From assembly GCF_011603255.1 (NCBI RefSeq), contig NZ_JAANCM010000001.1, positions 1 to 64,000 of the forward strand: 64,000 bases of DNA. Direction: 5' to 3'. Made by a program: the position numbers and the translations under genes. The notes under the pieces are model-generated. The model saw only the letters and a program-made list of their open reading frames with translations. It made no database searches and had not been told where the DNA came from. This document shows positions 39,431-47,625 of this stretch, piece after piece (within the stretch, counting starts at the first letter, position 1; every line of letters begins with the position of its first letter). The stretch is from Ferranicluibacter rubi (GTDB lineage Bacteria > Pseudomonadota > Alphaproteobacteria > Rhizobiales > Rhizobiaceae).

Positions 39431-39567
39431 CTCGTTCGCCAGATGGCAGACAATGCCGGTGACGAAGCTTCGATCGTCGTTGGCAAGATCCTCGACAAGA
39501 ACGACGACAACTACGGCTACAACGCCCAGACGAGCGAATATGGCGACATGATCGCCAGGGCCATCGT
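39431..39567 (+). pseudogene. Duplicated internal fragment of groEL
   Basis: The 127 bp at 39431-39557 match groEL 38339-38465 at all but two positions (cgcc versus ggca near the left end), at a constant offset of 1092 bp and in the same reading frame; weaker identity continues to about 39567. The encoded part corresponds to GroEL LVRQ(I/M)[10 protein letters not shown] through YGDMIA, about 45 of 545 residues, without start or end. It cannot encode a chaperonin. The near-identity suggests a recent duplication rather than decay of an old paralogue. It ends 6 bp from the mazF stop. Confidence 0.9.
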
Positions 39568-39572
39568 TGTGC

Positions 39573-39896
39573 TCACGCGATTCCGAGAAAAACAGCGAGT
39601 GTGCGTGTAACCGCGATCATGTTCTCGGTCTCCAACCGGCCAAAGACCGGGCCGAGCCTGTCTCGCCTTACTGACATCGTCTTGTCGATCATGATCTGGG
39701 ATGGCTTGCGAAGACCGTTCTCCGGTGACGGAAGAACCGTCGTCCGGATAAGCGGGGCATCGACCAGCGTGCCGGATATGAGCATGATGGTGACCGAGCC
39801 CGTTTCCGCGAAACGATCCGACTGGATGATAAGGGCCGGCCTTGGTTTGCCAAAGTCGCCCGGCATTGCGACCGTGACGATGTCACCCCTCGTCAC
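39573..39896 (-). CDS. MazF/PemK-family toxin (endoribonuclease)
   Basis: A 107-residue PemK/MazF toxin: [67 protein letters not shown] and a C-terminal helix. The Arg of RTTVLP and the [12 protein letters not shown] segment are the usual catalytic surroundings. It cleaves mRNA at short sequences when free. Its start overlaps the antitoxin stop by 4 nt. Its 3' end abuts a copied groEL fragment, suggesting a rearrangement boundary. Confidence 0.92.
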   Translation of the reverse strand: MTRGDIVTVAMPGDFGKPRPALIIQSDRFAETGSVTIMLISGTLVDAPLIRTTVLPSPENGLRKPSQIMIDKTMSVRRDRLGPVFGRLETENMIAVTRTLAVFLGIA

Positions 39897-40117
39897 GCAT
39901 CCGCCTCGTCTCCAAGATCAGCCAGAGCAGCATCGATGAAGGCATCCGTATCGGTATCCATGGCATCTGCTGCAGCGACGATCCGTGCCTGACGGCGGCA
40001 CTCTTCAAGGAAACCGGGGCTACGCGTATCTGGCAACCATATCTGCACCGGCCGCAGACCGGATGCACGCATGGCATCGCGGTGCTTCTGAACCCGTTGT
40101 GTCAAAGGCGTGCGCAT
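39893..40117 (-). CDS. MazE-family antitoxin (DUF3018 type)
   Basis: A 74-residue antitoxin: RVQKHRDAMRASGLRPVQIW, LPDTRSPGFLEECRRQARIV and an acidic tail (DTDTDAFIDAALADLGDEAD). This is the MazE form typical of rhizobial MazEF/PemIK pairs, with an N-terminal DNA-binding part and a toxin-neutralising tail. It is the first gene of the pair and its promoter overlaps a perfect 12-bp palindrome at 40132-40143, the likely autoregulatory site. Confidence 0.9.
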   Translation of the reverse strand: MRTPLTQRVQKHRDAMRASGLRPVQIWLPDTRSPGFLEECRRQARIVAAADAMDTDTDAFIDAALADLGDEADA

Positions 40118-40131
40118 GACCTGCCTCCTTC

Positions 40132-40169
40132 GTTACATGTAACATGATCAAATTCGACAAAACTGTCAA
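40132..40169 (-). promoter_or_regulatory. Promoter and palindromic operator of the mazEF-type operon
   Basis: On the leftward strand TTGACA lies at 40169-40164, and a -10-like CATGTT follows after 17 bp (40146-40141). The -10 overlaps the perfect palindrome GTTACATGTAAC (40132-40143), 14 bp before the antitoxin start. This is the usual arrangement for toxin-antitoxin autorepression. Confidence 0.65.
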
Positions 40170-40252
40170 GTTTAGCGGACAGCTTCACGCATATCGCGGA
40201 ACCTCCTCCGTGCATGAACGTTTAGCGAACATAACCACCTGAGGAGCACTTC

Positions 40253-40474
40253 ATGTCCGACAAAGCCGTTGCCAACGACACGTCTTCCAACACCGAAAAG
40301 AACCCCGACGACTGGGTCAGCGGCGACGAGCCCATGACGGGAGCGCAGCGGTCTTATCTGCAGACGCTGTCGGAACAGGCGCATCAGCCGGATCAGTTTG
40401 CCGAGGACATCACCAAGGCGGAGGCTTCGAAACGGATCGATGCGCTGCGCAGCAAGCTCGATCTCGGCGAGTAG
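40253..40474 (+). CDS. DUF3072 domain protein
   Basis: A 73-residue acidic protein: an unstructured N-terminus (NDTSSNTEKNPDDWVSGDEP) and the conserved C-terminal helix pair MTGAQRSYLQTLSEQAHQP and ITKAEASKRIDALRSKLDL. This is the DUF3072 family, widespread and of unknown function; the helical part resembles small SHOCT-like or SAP-like modules. GAGGAG lies upstream of the ATG. It converges on the oxidoreductase gene (5 bp gap). Confidence 0.85.
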   Translation: MSDKAVANDTSSNTEKNPDDWVSGDEPMTGAQRSYLQTLSEQAHQPDQFAEDITKAEASKRIDALRSKLDLGE

Positions 40475-40479
40475 CCTGA

Positions 40480-41742
40480 TCAGGAGGCGAGGAGCGCCTT
40501 GAGGTCGGTGGCGGGGTTTTCGATGGCGGCTTTGTCCGGTGTCGTCCCCATTTCGATCAGTTTCTTTCCAACAACGTAAGCCTTGGCGTCGTTGATCGCA
40601 TCCACCGCGATCAGCGTGCCTTGGCGGTAGTACCAGACGGAGGCGCTGCCTTCTCTCTGTCCCGCTCGCGTGACCGTTTCGTCATGACCGAGGCCGAAGC
40701 CGGCGATCTGTAGCTTGACGTCGTATTGATCGGACCAGAACCACGGTTTCGCGTGGTAAGGCGTTGGCGTACCCGCGATGTTTGCCGCGATGGTTTCCGC
40801 CTGATCGACGGCGTTCTGCACGGATTCCAGACGGATCAGCATGTCGGCGAAGGGCAGCACGGCGCAATCACCCATCGCGAAGATGGAGGGGTCGCTGGAG
40901 CGGCCGTTGATATCCACAATGATCCCGTTCGCCGTCGCGATGCCCGCATCGTGGGCGATGCGGTCGTTGGCGGAGACGCCGATGCCGACGATCACGAGGT
41001 CCACATGGATCTTCGTGCCATCCGACAATTCCGCCCCTGTCACTCGGCCGTCGTGTTCCAGCAGGTGCGTGAGGCCGGTGCCTTCGCGCAGGTCCACGCC
41101 GCGGGAGAGATGCAGGTTCCGCAAAATGTCTGAGGTTGCCGATGCGGCGACGCGTTGAACGATGCGGTCGGCCATCTCGATCAGGGTGACCTCGAGGCCC
41201 AGCGTGCGAGCGACGGCCGCAGCCTCCAACCCGATATAGCCGCCGCCGATGATGAGGGCGTGGCGGCCCGGGCGCATCTCCTCCGCAAGGCGGTCCGCAT
41301 CCCGGAAGTCGCGCAGGGTGAAGACACCCTCGAGCGTCCCGCCGATGCTGTCCGGCAGGCGCCGGGGCGTGGCGCCGGTCGCGAGCGCCAGCGTGTCGTA
41401 GGCGAGCGCGGTGCCATCATCGAGCGTCACGGACTTTGCGGCACGGTCGATCGCGGTCACACGGCAGTCGAGCCGGACATCGATGGCGTGCTCGGCGTAC
41501 CAGCTTTCCGGCCGATAGAGCAGCCGATCGAGCGTCATTTCGCGCAGGAGATATTTCTTGGACAGCGGCGGGCGCTGGTATGGCAAGCTTTGTTCGGCCG
41601 AGATCAAGGTAATCGGACGCGTGTCCTTCAGCGCGCGAAGCCTGGCGATCAGCGCAAAGGCCGCCTGCCCGCCGCCAACCACGACAAGCCGGTTGTCCTG
41701 CCCTGTCTCCCGCTCTTCCGCCACGCCGTCTTCCCTTCGCAT
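40480..41742 (-). CDS. FAD-dependent NAD(P)H:ferredoxin/rubredoxin-type reductase
   Basis: A 420-residue pyridine nucleotide-disulfide oxidoreductase-fold flavoprotein without redox cysteines: FAD motif LVVVGGGQAAFALIARLR, PLSKKYLL, ATGATPR, NAD motif ALIIGGGYIGLEAAAVARTL, FAMGDCAVLP and a C-terminal reductase domain (KPWFWSDQYDVKLQIAG). The WSDQYDxKLQ motif is typical of ferredoxin reductases of Rieske dioxygenase and P450 systems. No partner oxygenase or ferredoxin lies nearby. The N-terminal 17 residues may be overextended. Confidence 0.88.
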   Translation of the reverse strand: MRREDGVAEERETGQDNRLVVVGGGQAAFALIARLRALKDTRPITLISAEQSLPYQRPPLSKKYLLREMTLDRLLYRPESWYAEHAIDVRLDCRVTAIDRAAKSVTLDDGTALAYDTLALATGATPRRLPDSIGGTLEGVFTLRDFRDADRLAEEMRPGRHALIIGGGYIGLEAAAVARTLGLEVTLIEMADRIVQRVAASATSDILRNLHLSRGVDLREGTGLTHLLEHDGRVTGAELSDGTKIHVDLVIVGIGVSANDRIAHDAGIATANGIIVDINGRSSDPSIFAMGDCAVLPFADMLIRLESVQNAVDQAETIAANIAGTPTPYHAKPWFWSDQYDVKLQIAGFGLGHDETVTRAGQREGSASVWYYRQGTLIAVDAINDAKAYVVGKKLIEMGTTPDKAAIENPATDLKALLAS

Positions 41743-41806
41743 GATTCCGCCCGAGACCTATCCCGTCGCGGGCGGAACCGTCAATGCGGTAGAAAACCGC
41801 GTGCGA

Positions 41807-42514
41807 TCAATCCCGCTTGGGGATCTCCATGCCGGTCTTGACCGCCGGACGCTCCAGCGCGCGGGCGACCCAGGCCATGACGTTGGGGAAGCTCGCATAG
41901 TCGAGCACCTGATCGCCGCCGTAGAATTTTCGCGCACCCTCGATCCACGGGAAGGTGGCGATATCGGCGATGGTGTAATCGTCGCCCATCAGCCACTGGC
42001 GGCCTTCCAGACGGGTTTCGAGCACCGAGAGCAGCCGCTTGGATTCGTCGCGGTAGCGCTCCATCGGGTAGGGATTGTTGGCGACCTTGTCGGCGGCGAA
42101 CTTGAAGAAGTGGCCGAACTGACCGAACATCGGCCCGACACCGCCCATCTGGAACATGACCCAAGCGAGCGTTTCATACCGTCCGGCAGCGGAGGCCGGC
42201 AGAAGCTTGCCAGTCTTTTCTGCGAGATAGACTAGGATGGCGCCGGATTCGAACAGGCCGATCGGCTTTCCCTCAGGGCCGTTCGGATCGATGATCGCGG
42301 GAATGCGGCCGTTCGGGTTGAGCGAGACGAACTCCGGCGATTTCTGATCGTTGGTGCCGAAAGAGATGAGATGCGGCTCGTAGTCGAGGCCGAGTTCTTC
42401 GAGCGCGATCGAGATCTTCACGCCATTCGGCGTCGGTAGCGAATAAAGTTGAATGGCATCCGGCCGGGTGGCGGGCCAGCGGGTGGTGATGGGGAAGGAA
42501 GAGAGATCGGCCAT
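41807..42514 (-). CDS. Glutathione S-transferase (YghU/Nu-class-like)
   Basis: A 235-residue GST: IQLYSLPTPNGVKISIALEE (thioredoxin-fold domain with TPNG motif), VSLNPNGRIPAIIDPNG (cis-Pro) and LFESGAILVYLAEKTGKLLP (glutathione-binding ES), then an all-helical domain with DDYTIADIATFPWIEGA. The T/P-NG active-site motif fits Nu-class enzymes such as YghU/YfcG, which have disulfide-bond reductase activity. The ATG at 42514 with AAGGA upstream is preferred to one at 42607. Confidence 0.9.
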   Translation of the reverse strand: MADLSSFPITTRWPATRPDAIQLYSLPTPNGVKISIALEELGLDYEPHLISFGTNDQKSPEFVSLNPNGRIPAIIDPNGPEGKPIGLFESGAILVYLAEKTGKLLPASAAGRYETLAWVMFQMGGVGPMFGQFGHFFKFAADKVANNPYPMERYRDESKRLLSVLETRLEGRQWLMGDDYTIADIATFPWIEGARKFYGGDQVLDYASFPNVMAWVARALERPAVKTGMEIPKRD

Positions 42515-42622
42515 GCGGGACGGGTTCCTTGGAAGGGGTTGCGGTTTCACATAGGGGCGATGGGGCGGGATGTCAGCGGGGCGTGCGGCGATTTTCGTCG
42601 CCGTCATACATGCGAACCCGTT

Positions 42623-43324
42623 CTAGCCGCGCAACGCCGCCTGTACCCGCTCCACGATCTCCCGCACCCGGATGTCGTTCTCATGCCCCGGCTTGCGGGC
42701 GCGCACGAGGCAGGCTTGGCTGCGCAGAATGATGCCGTCGGAGAGGATTTTCAGGTGGTTGGCCGTCAGCGTCGAGCCGGTGGAGGTGATGTCGACGATG
42801 ATGTCGGCGGAGCCGGAGGCGGGAGCGCCTTCGGTGGCGCCGAGGCTTTCGACGATGCGGTAAAGCTGGATGCCATGGCTGCCGGAGAAGTGCTGCTGGG
42901 TCAGGCGCCAGTATTTGGTGGCGATGGCGAGGCGGCGGCCGTGGCGGGTGCGGAAATCGGCGGCGACATCGCCGAGGTCGGCCATGGTGTCGACGTCGAG
43001 CCAGATATCCGGCACGGCGACGACGACATCGGCATGGCCGAAGCCGAGGCGGGCGCAGAATTCCACCCGTTCGTCCGCATCCGCCAGACCTTCGCGCACG
43101 AGGTCTTCGCCCGTGACGCCGAAATCCACGGAGCCGGCGCCGATTTCGCGCGAGATTTCGGACGCCGACAGGAAGGCGATCTCGACATCGTCGATGCCGT
43201 CGACGCGGCCGCGATAGGAGCGGTCGTTGCCGACGGTCGATATTTTCAGGCCGGCGCGCTCGAAGATGGCCGAGGCCTCGTCCTTCATGCGGCCCTTGGA
43301 GGGGAGCGCGATGGTGATGGTCAT
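42623..43324 (-). CDS. hisG: ATP phosphoribosyltransferase, short form HisG
   Basis: A 233-residue His[40 protein letters not shown] and the PRPP loop [19 protein letters not shown]. It performs the first step of histidine synthesis. At this length it lacks the C-terminal regulatory domain, so activity and feedback control need HisZ, encoded directly upstream with a 4-nt overlap. Confidence 0.96.
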   Translation of the reverse strand: MTITIALPSKGRMKDEASAIFERAGLKISTVGNDRSYRGRVDGIDDVEIAFLSASEISREIGAGSVDFGVTGEDLVREGLADADERVEFCARLGFGHADVVVAVPDIWLDVDTMADLGDVAADFRTRHGRRLAIATKYWRLTQQHFSGSHGIQLYRIVESLGATEGAPASGSADIIVDITSTGSTLTANHLKILSDGIILRSQACLVRARKPGHENDIRVREIVERVQAALRG

Positions 43325-44472
43325 TCCGGCTCTCCCGTTTTCCCCTGTGCGGCGTCGCGCAGCGCCTCAATGCGGTCGAGCCACAGCGAGAAACCGACGG
43401 CCGGGATGTGGCTTTGCGCACCGAGCAGCGTCATCAACCGGTCGAACCGGCCGCCGCCGGCCAGCACCTCGGCACCGCCGGATGCGACGATTTCGAAGAC
43501 CATCCCGGTGTAATAGTCGAGCGGGCGGCCGAAGGCGGCGCGGTAGGTCATGGCGGAGAGATCGGCACCGGCATTGGCGAGGGCTGCAAGACGCGCATCG
43601 AAGGCGGCGATAGCCGGGCCGAGTTTCAGGTCGGCGGCATCGGCAAAGCCAGCGAGGGCTGCGGAGGCCTCGGCCAGCGGCAGGCGCAGCGTCAGGAACT
43701 CGCGCAGCAGCAGCAGCGCCGAGCCATCGAGGCGGGTTTCGGCGAGTTCGCGCTTTTCCTTCAGGCGGCGGGCGATTTCGGCCGGCGAGCGGCTGGCATT
43801 GGTGGAGTAGCCGGTCTCTTCCATGCGGCGTTCCAGACGGGCGATCAGGTCATCCTGCCGGTCTGCCGACAGCAGGGCCTCGATCTCGGGGTCGAGGCCG
43901 GTCACGGGCTGGGGGCGGGCCAGACGGTCGAGCAGCGCTTCGAGGTGGCCGACGTCGCCGAAGGCATGGATCATCCGCTTCTGCCACCCGACCGGCAGGC
44001 CGAGGGCTGCAACCACGGCCTCGAACACGGCCTGATCGCCCAGCGTCAGCGAGAGGGTCTGGGCCTGGCCGGGCAGCACGACGCGCAGCAGGTCCATCGC
44101 ATCGACGATGGCGCGCGCATCGGCGCTCGCCACGTCCCGCTCGCCCAGATCCTCGATGCCGGCCTGATAGAACTCCTCCGCGCCGCCGCGGCGCTGGCGA
44201 AAAACCTCGCCGAGATAGGCATAGCGCTTCGGCGTGCCGGTGGCGGTCTCGATATGGCGCAGGCAGACGGGAATGGTGAACTCCGGCCGCAGGCAGAGGC
44301 TGGTCCCCGTCTCGCTCGCGGTGAGAAAAATGCGCCGCCGCAGGTCCTCGCCCGCCATGTCGAGAAAGGGATCGGCCGGCTGGATGACCGGCGTGTGCAC
44401 CCGCTCGGCCCGTCGCGTGGCGAAGGCTGCGAGGAGGTCCGGGGCGAAATCGGGGAGGTCGTAGCGGGTCAT
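43321..44472 (-). CDS. hisZ: ATP phosphoribosyltransferase regulatory subunit HisZ
   Basis: A 383-residue class II synthetase-like protein: [50 protein letters not shown] and [16 protein letters not shown]. It lacks the histidine- and ATP-specific motifs needed for aminoacylation, and overlaps hisG, as HisZ does. The octameric HisGS-HisZ complex carries out and regulates the first histidine-pathway step. hisS lies 274 bp upstream on the same strand, separated by a palindromic element. Confidence 0.95.
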   Translation of the reverse strand: MTRYDLPDFAPDLLAAFATRRAERVHTPVIQPADPFLDMAGEDLRRRIFLTASETGTSLCLRPEFTIPVCLRHIETATGTPKRYAYLGEVFRQRRGGAEEFYQAGIEDLGERDVASADARAIVDAMDLLRVVLPGQAQTLSLTLGDQAVFEAVVAALGLPVGWQKRMIHAFGDVGHLEALLDRLARPQPVTGLDPEIEALLSADRQDDLIARLERRMEETGYSTNASRSPAEIARRLKEKRELAETRLDGSALLLLREFLTLRLPLAEASAALAGFADAADLKLGPAIAAFDARLAALANAGADLSAMTYRAAFGRPLDYYTGMVFEIVASGGAEVLAGGGRFDRLMTLLGAQSHIPAVGFSLWLDRIEALRDAAQGKTGEPE

Positions 44473-44541
44473 GGGTGTGCGGTTCCCGGGGGCGTGCGGG
44501 CGGGGGTGAGAAGAAGAACCGATACCGTCGCGGGGAGGCTG

Positions 44542-44714
44542 CCCCTCATCCGCCTGCCGGCACCTTCTCCCCGCTTGCGGGGCGAAGGGAGGGTGTGGCG
44601 ACCGCTTTGCTTACCAAACGTAGTCAGGGTGTGGCGAGTGGTTGCCGGCATCTCAAGGGGCGCATGAGGCACGTCCCCTCGCCCCGCGTGCGGGGAGAGG
44701 GTTAGGGTGAGGGG
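44542..44714. repeat. Rhizobial mosaic palindromic element, copy 2
   Basis: Begins cccctcatccgcctgccgg and ends ggttagggtgagggg. It holds the same outer modules as the element at 15681-15817 but in the opposite orientation, with a longer unrelated middle. Each module is a GC-rich hairpin (around 44570-44590 and 44672-44700). It separates hisS from hisZ. Confidence 0.85.
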
Positions 44715-44746
44715 CTGCGCGGTCGGCGATATCGAGAACACGCGCG

Positions 44747-46309
44747 TCAGCCTGCTGCCCGGTCGCGGTCCTGCCTCTGGGCGTCCAGCATCTCGCGGAC
44801 TTTTTCCACCAGTTCGGCTTCGGGCACGGAGACCTGCGCCACGCGGGCTTCGCGCCAGGTGGCGTTGTCCTCGATCTCGCCGGAGAGGCGCTTGCCTTCG
44901 ATCAGGTCCTTGATCTGGACGATGCCCTGCTCGCGCTCGTCGCCGCCCTGGATGATGGCGAGAGGGGCGCCGCGGCGGTCGGCGTATTTCAGCTGGTCGC
45001 CGAAGTTCTTCTTGTTGCCCTGGTACATTTCGGCGCGGATGCCGGCGTGGCGGAGCGCCTGGGTGAAGCGCTGGTAGCGGCCGAGCGCTTCGATGTCGCG
45101 GTCCATGACGCAGACGACGACCGGGGCGAGAACCTCGTCCTCGCCCAGCTTGCCGAGGTTCTTCAGCGCCGTCATGAGGCGGGAGACGCCGATGGAGAAG
45201 CCGGTGGCGGGCACGGGCTGGCCCATGAAGCGGGAGACGAGGCCATCATAGCGACCGCCGCCGCCGACGGAACCGAAGACGACGCTTTCGCCCTTTTCGT
45301 TGGTGACGGGGAAGGTCAGTTCGGCTTCGAAGACGGGGCCGGTGTAGTATTCTAGGCCACGGACGACAGAAGGGTCGATTTTGATACGGTCAAATTCATA
45401 GCCAGCAGCGAATACCAAGTTGTAAATTGAATAAAGTTCTTGTGCGCCAGCTTCAAATGTTGGGTTTATAGAGAATTCGGAGCCGAATATTTCCTTGAAC
45501 TGAAGATCTTGCATGTCGCCCAGCAGGTCAGCAAAGCGGTCATCGAACACTGTTAGCAGTTTGATAATGGCGCTTATCGCGCTCTCGCTGAGACCTGCTC
45601 CTTTGGTGAAGTCCCCTACACCTTCACTGCCTCCATCCCACCGACCGCCACCCAAAAGAAGCCTGACGCCGTTGGAGCCAAATTTATCAAACTTGTCCAT
45701 TGCACGCAGAACATGCAGACGCCGCCCGGCATTTTCCTCACCGCCAAGCCCGATCGCCTCAAGCACACCATCCAAAACCTTGCGGTTGTTCACCCGGATG
45801 ACATAGTCCCCGCGCGCGATCCCCAGCGCCTCCATCGTATCCGCCATCATCATGCACATCTCGGCATCGGCCTGAAAGCCAGCAGCGCCCACGGTGTCGG
45901 CGTCGAACTGCATGAACTGGCGGAAGCGGCCGGGGCCGGGTTTTTCGTTGCGGAAGACCCAGCCGGCGCGGAAGGTGCGGTAGGGCAGCTGGATCTCGTT
46001 GAAATTCTCCGCGACGTGGCGGGCGAGCGGCGCGGTGAGGTCGTAGCGCAGCGACATCCACTGATCGTCGTCGTCCTTCAGCGAGAACACGCCCTCGTTC
46101 GGGCGGTCGCTGTCGGGCAGGAACTTGCCGAGTGCGTCGGTATATTCGAACAGCGGCGTTTCCACGGGATCGAAGCCGTAGCGCTCGTAGACCTCGCGGA
46201 TTTTCGCCACCATGCCATCGACGGCACGGATGTCGGCGGCGGAGCGATCGACGAAGCCGCGCGGCAGGCGGGCCTTGAGCTTCTGAGGCTTCTTCTTCTT
46301 GTCGTTCAT
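44747..46309 (-). CDS. hisS: Histidyl-tRNA synthetase
   Basis: A 520-residue class II synthetase: [13 protein letters not shown] (motif region), motif 2 [28 protein letters not shown], histidine A motif [24 protein letters not shown] and [11 protein letters not shown]. The C-terminal anticodon domain is present. Residues about 197-320 are encoded by 45350-45720, where GC is about 49 percent by hand count against 65-72 percent in flanking lines sampled, and codon use changes in parallel. Both ends of this patch join standard HisS sequence in frame. The ATG at 46309 begins the lysine-rich [15 protein letters not shown]. Confidence 0.95.
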   Translation of the reverse strand: MNDKKKKPQKLKARLPRGFVDRSAADIRAVDGMVAKIREVYERYGFDPVETPLFEYTDALGKFLPDSDRPNEGVFSLKDDDDQWMSLRYDLTAPLARHVAENFNEIQLPYRTFRAGWVFRNEKPGPGRFRQFMQFDADTVGAAGFQADAEMCMMMADTMEALGIARGDYVIRVNNRKVLDGVLEAIGLGGEENAGRRLHVLRAMDKFDKFGSNGVRLLLGGGRWDGGSEGVGDFTKGAGLSESAISAIIKLLTVFDDRFADLLGDMQDLQFKEIFGSEFSINPTFEAGAQELYSIYNLVFAAGYEFDRIKIDPSVVRGLEYYTGPVFEAELTFPVTNEKGESVVFGSVGGGGRYDGLVSRFMGQPVPATGFSIGVSRLMTALKNLGKLGEDEVLAPVVVCVMDRDIEALGRYQRFTQALRHAGIRAEMYQGNKKNFGDQLKYADRRGAPLAIIQGGDEREQGIVQIKDLIEGKRLSGEIEDNATWREARVAQVSVPEAELVEKVREMLDAQRQDRDRAAG

Positions 46310-46476
46310 GGCGTCTCGACCGTCTCGTTTGCGGCTGGAAGGGCTCGTTCTATAGCGTGGCGCCTTCCCTATCCGATCGCGGCCAGAGCGGCAAGGCTGG
46401 GCGGCAAGGCTGAGCGGGCGCAACGGGACGGCGCGGGCGGGCTTCCCTTCGCGCCGATCCTGCTTATGTTGGGAGG

Positions 46477-46824
46477 ATGCGCCCCTTCATCCTCGCCCTC
46501 GCCGTCCTCTGCGCCATCCTGTCGGGATGGACCTCGGCCGTGGCGCAGGCGCAGGGTCTCGCGCATCGGGACGCCATCGCTGCCGCGCATGACGCGGTGA
46601 GCAACCATTCCGAAGCGCCCGACTGCGCGAGCGGCTGCCCTCATCCGGCAAAGGGTGCGCATCCCATGCTTTGCTCGGCCTGTTTCGCACTGGAGGTCGC
46701 GGCCGGCGATCTCGGCCGGCTGGCCGTCCCGGTGCAGCGCGTGCGACCAGCGGCGGAGCTTCCGTTGGCGGCCTCCGCCCCGCAACCCGCAGCGCCGCCG
46801 CCCAAGGCGGTTCTTTCGACCTGA
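46477..46824 (+). CDS. Secreted cysteine-containing protein, possibly metal-binding
   Basis: A 115-residue protein with a signal peptide ([20 protein letters not shown], cleavage near AQAQ). The mature part has Cys50, Cys54, Cys66 and Cys69 in a CxxxC...CxxC pattern with neighbouring His residues ([20 protein letters not shown]), followed by an Ala/Pro-rich tail. It resembles small DUF2946-like periplasmic proteins linked to copper handling, but I am not sure of the family. A DUF305 protein gene follows 32 bp downstream on the same strand. Confidence 0.65.
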   Translation: MRPFILALAVLCAILSGWTSAVAQAQGLAHRDAIAAAHDAVSNHSEAPDCASGCPHPAKGAHPMLCSACFALEVAAGDLGRLAVPVQRVRPAAELPLAASAPQPAAPPPKAVLST

Positions 46825-46856
46825 TAGCCTTCATCATCATTTCGAAAGGACAGACC

Positions 46857-47255
46857 ATGTTTCGACAACAGGCCGTATGCGCCGCAACCATCGCCCTTCT
46901 CTCCCTCTTGGCCCCGTTTGCCGTGGCGCAGGACGCGCCCAAGCCCATGGATCACAGCCAGATGAACCATGAGAGCATGACAAAGCCCGAGGGCGACAAG
47001 GGACCGTCGAGCCAGGCCTTTGCGAAGGCCAATGCCCGGATGCACGAGGGCATGGCCATCACGTACACCGGCAAGGCCGATGTGGACTTCGCCAAAGGCA
47101 TGATCGCGCATCATCAGGGCGCGATCGACATGGCGAAGGTGGAGCTGGAATTCGGCACCGACCCGAACCTGCGCGCATTGGCGCAGGAGGTGATCGCGGC
47201 GCAGGAAACCGAGATCACCCGTATGAAGGACTGGCTGGCCAAGAACGGCGGCTGA
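46857..47255 (+). CDS. DUF305 periplasmic protein (copper-associated)
   Basis: A 132-residue protein: signal peptide (AATIALLSLLAPFAVA), a Met/His-rich segment (MDHSQMNHESM) and the DUF305 helical domain with the twin histidines 85-86 in FAKGMIAHHQGAIDMAKVEL. DUF305 proteins often lie with copper resistance genes, and the HxxM-rich N-terminus fits copper binding. AAGGA precedes the ATG at 46857. Together with the preceding cysteine-rich exported protein it suggests a small periplasmic metal-handling unit. Confidence 0.85.
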   Translation: MFRQQAVCAATIALLSLLAPFAVAQDAPKPMDHSQMNHESMTKPEGDKGPSSQAFAKANARMHEGMAITYTGKADVDFAKGMIAHHQGAIDMAKVELEFGTDPNLRALAQEVIAAQETEITRMKDWLAKNGG

Positions 47256-47332
47256 GGCCTGAGACATAAAGGCGTGGGGCGGGTCATGGCTTGCCCTACG
47301 CAACACGGCGAGACGATTTGGAGGAGAACGGG

Positions 47333-47521
47333 ATGAAGCGTTTCAAGACGATTGCGGGTGTGCTCTGTCTGCTGGTGGGGCTGATCTGGACGCTGCAGGG
47401 CGCCAATCTGATGGGCGGGAGCTTCATGACCGGGCAGACGCAGTGGCTCGTCATCGGCCTTGTTGTCGCCGTCATCGGCGTCGTGCTTCTGGCCAGCGGG
47501 CGGCGGGGCCGCACGCTTTAG
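47333..47521 (+). CDS. Small integral membrane protein
   Basis: A 62-residue protein with two hydrophobic helices (TIAGVLCLLVGLIWTLQGAN and WLVIGLVVAVIGVVLLASG) and a basic C-terminal end (RRGRTL). The ATG at 47333 follows GGAGG (47321-47325) at 7 nt. Similar two-helix proteins are common in rhizobia; no function is known. It lies 77 bp after the DUF305 gene and its stop is inside a long hairpin. Confidence 0.75.
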   Translation: MKRFKTIAGVLCLLVGLIWTLQGANLMGGSFMTGQTQWLVIGLVVAVIGVVLLASGRRGRTL

Positions 47522-47559
47522 GGTCTGTCAGGTTCATTCTGAACCCGTCAGACCCTAAA
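47517..47559. repeat. Long inverted repeat overlapping the stop of the small membrane protein
   Basis: TTTAGGGTCTG (47517-47527) pairs with CAGACCCTAAA (47549-47559). After a 3x3 internal loop the inner arms GGTTCA (47531-47536) and TGAACC (47540-47545) pair. The TAG stop lies in the left arm. No T-run follows; it may act as a 3' end for both strands or be a mobile palindrome. Confidence 0.75.
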
Positions 47560-47572
47560 GCCCTTTGTTGTC

Positions 47573-47617
47573 GTTTGTCTTTTCGGGATAACCGGATTCC
47601 ACTTATCCCTGACAAAC
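47573..47617. repeat. Rhizobial palindromic element (hairpin)
   Basis: GTTTGTC (47573-47579) pairs with GACAAAC (47611-47617), and inside it GGGATAA (47585-47591) with TTATCCC (47603-47609). The loop contains CCGGATTCCAC, close to the central part of palindromic elements frequent between rhizobial genes. It lies 14 bp after the preceding inverted repeat and just downstream of the leftward tag gene. Confidence 0.7.
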
Positions 47618-47625
47618 TCGAGGGC

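Noticed and set aside
39431..39567. groEL fragment as an attachment site of an integrated element
   Set aside because: No integrase, no second direct repeat at the far side of mazEF, and the fragment is much longer than usual att cores.
39413..39610. A 65-codon frame that could be called a novel small protein
   Set aside because: Its core is a copied groEL piece; the ends are unrelated and there is no ribosome binding site.
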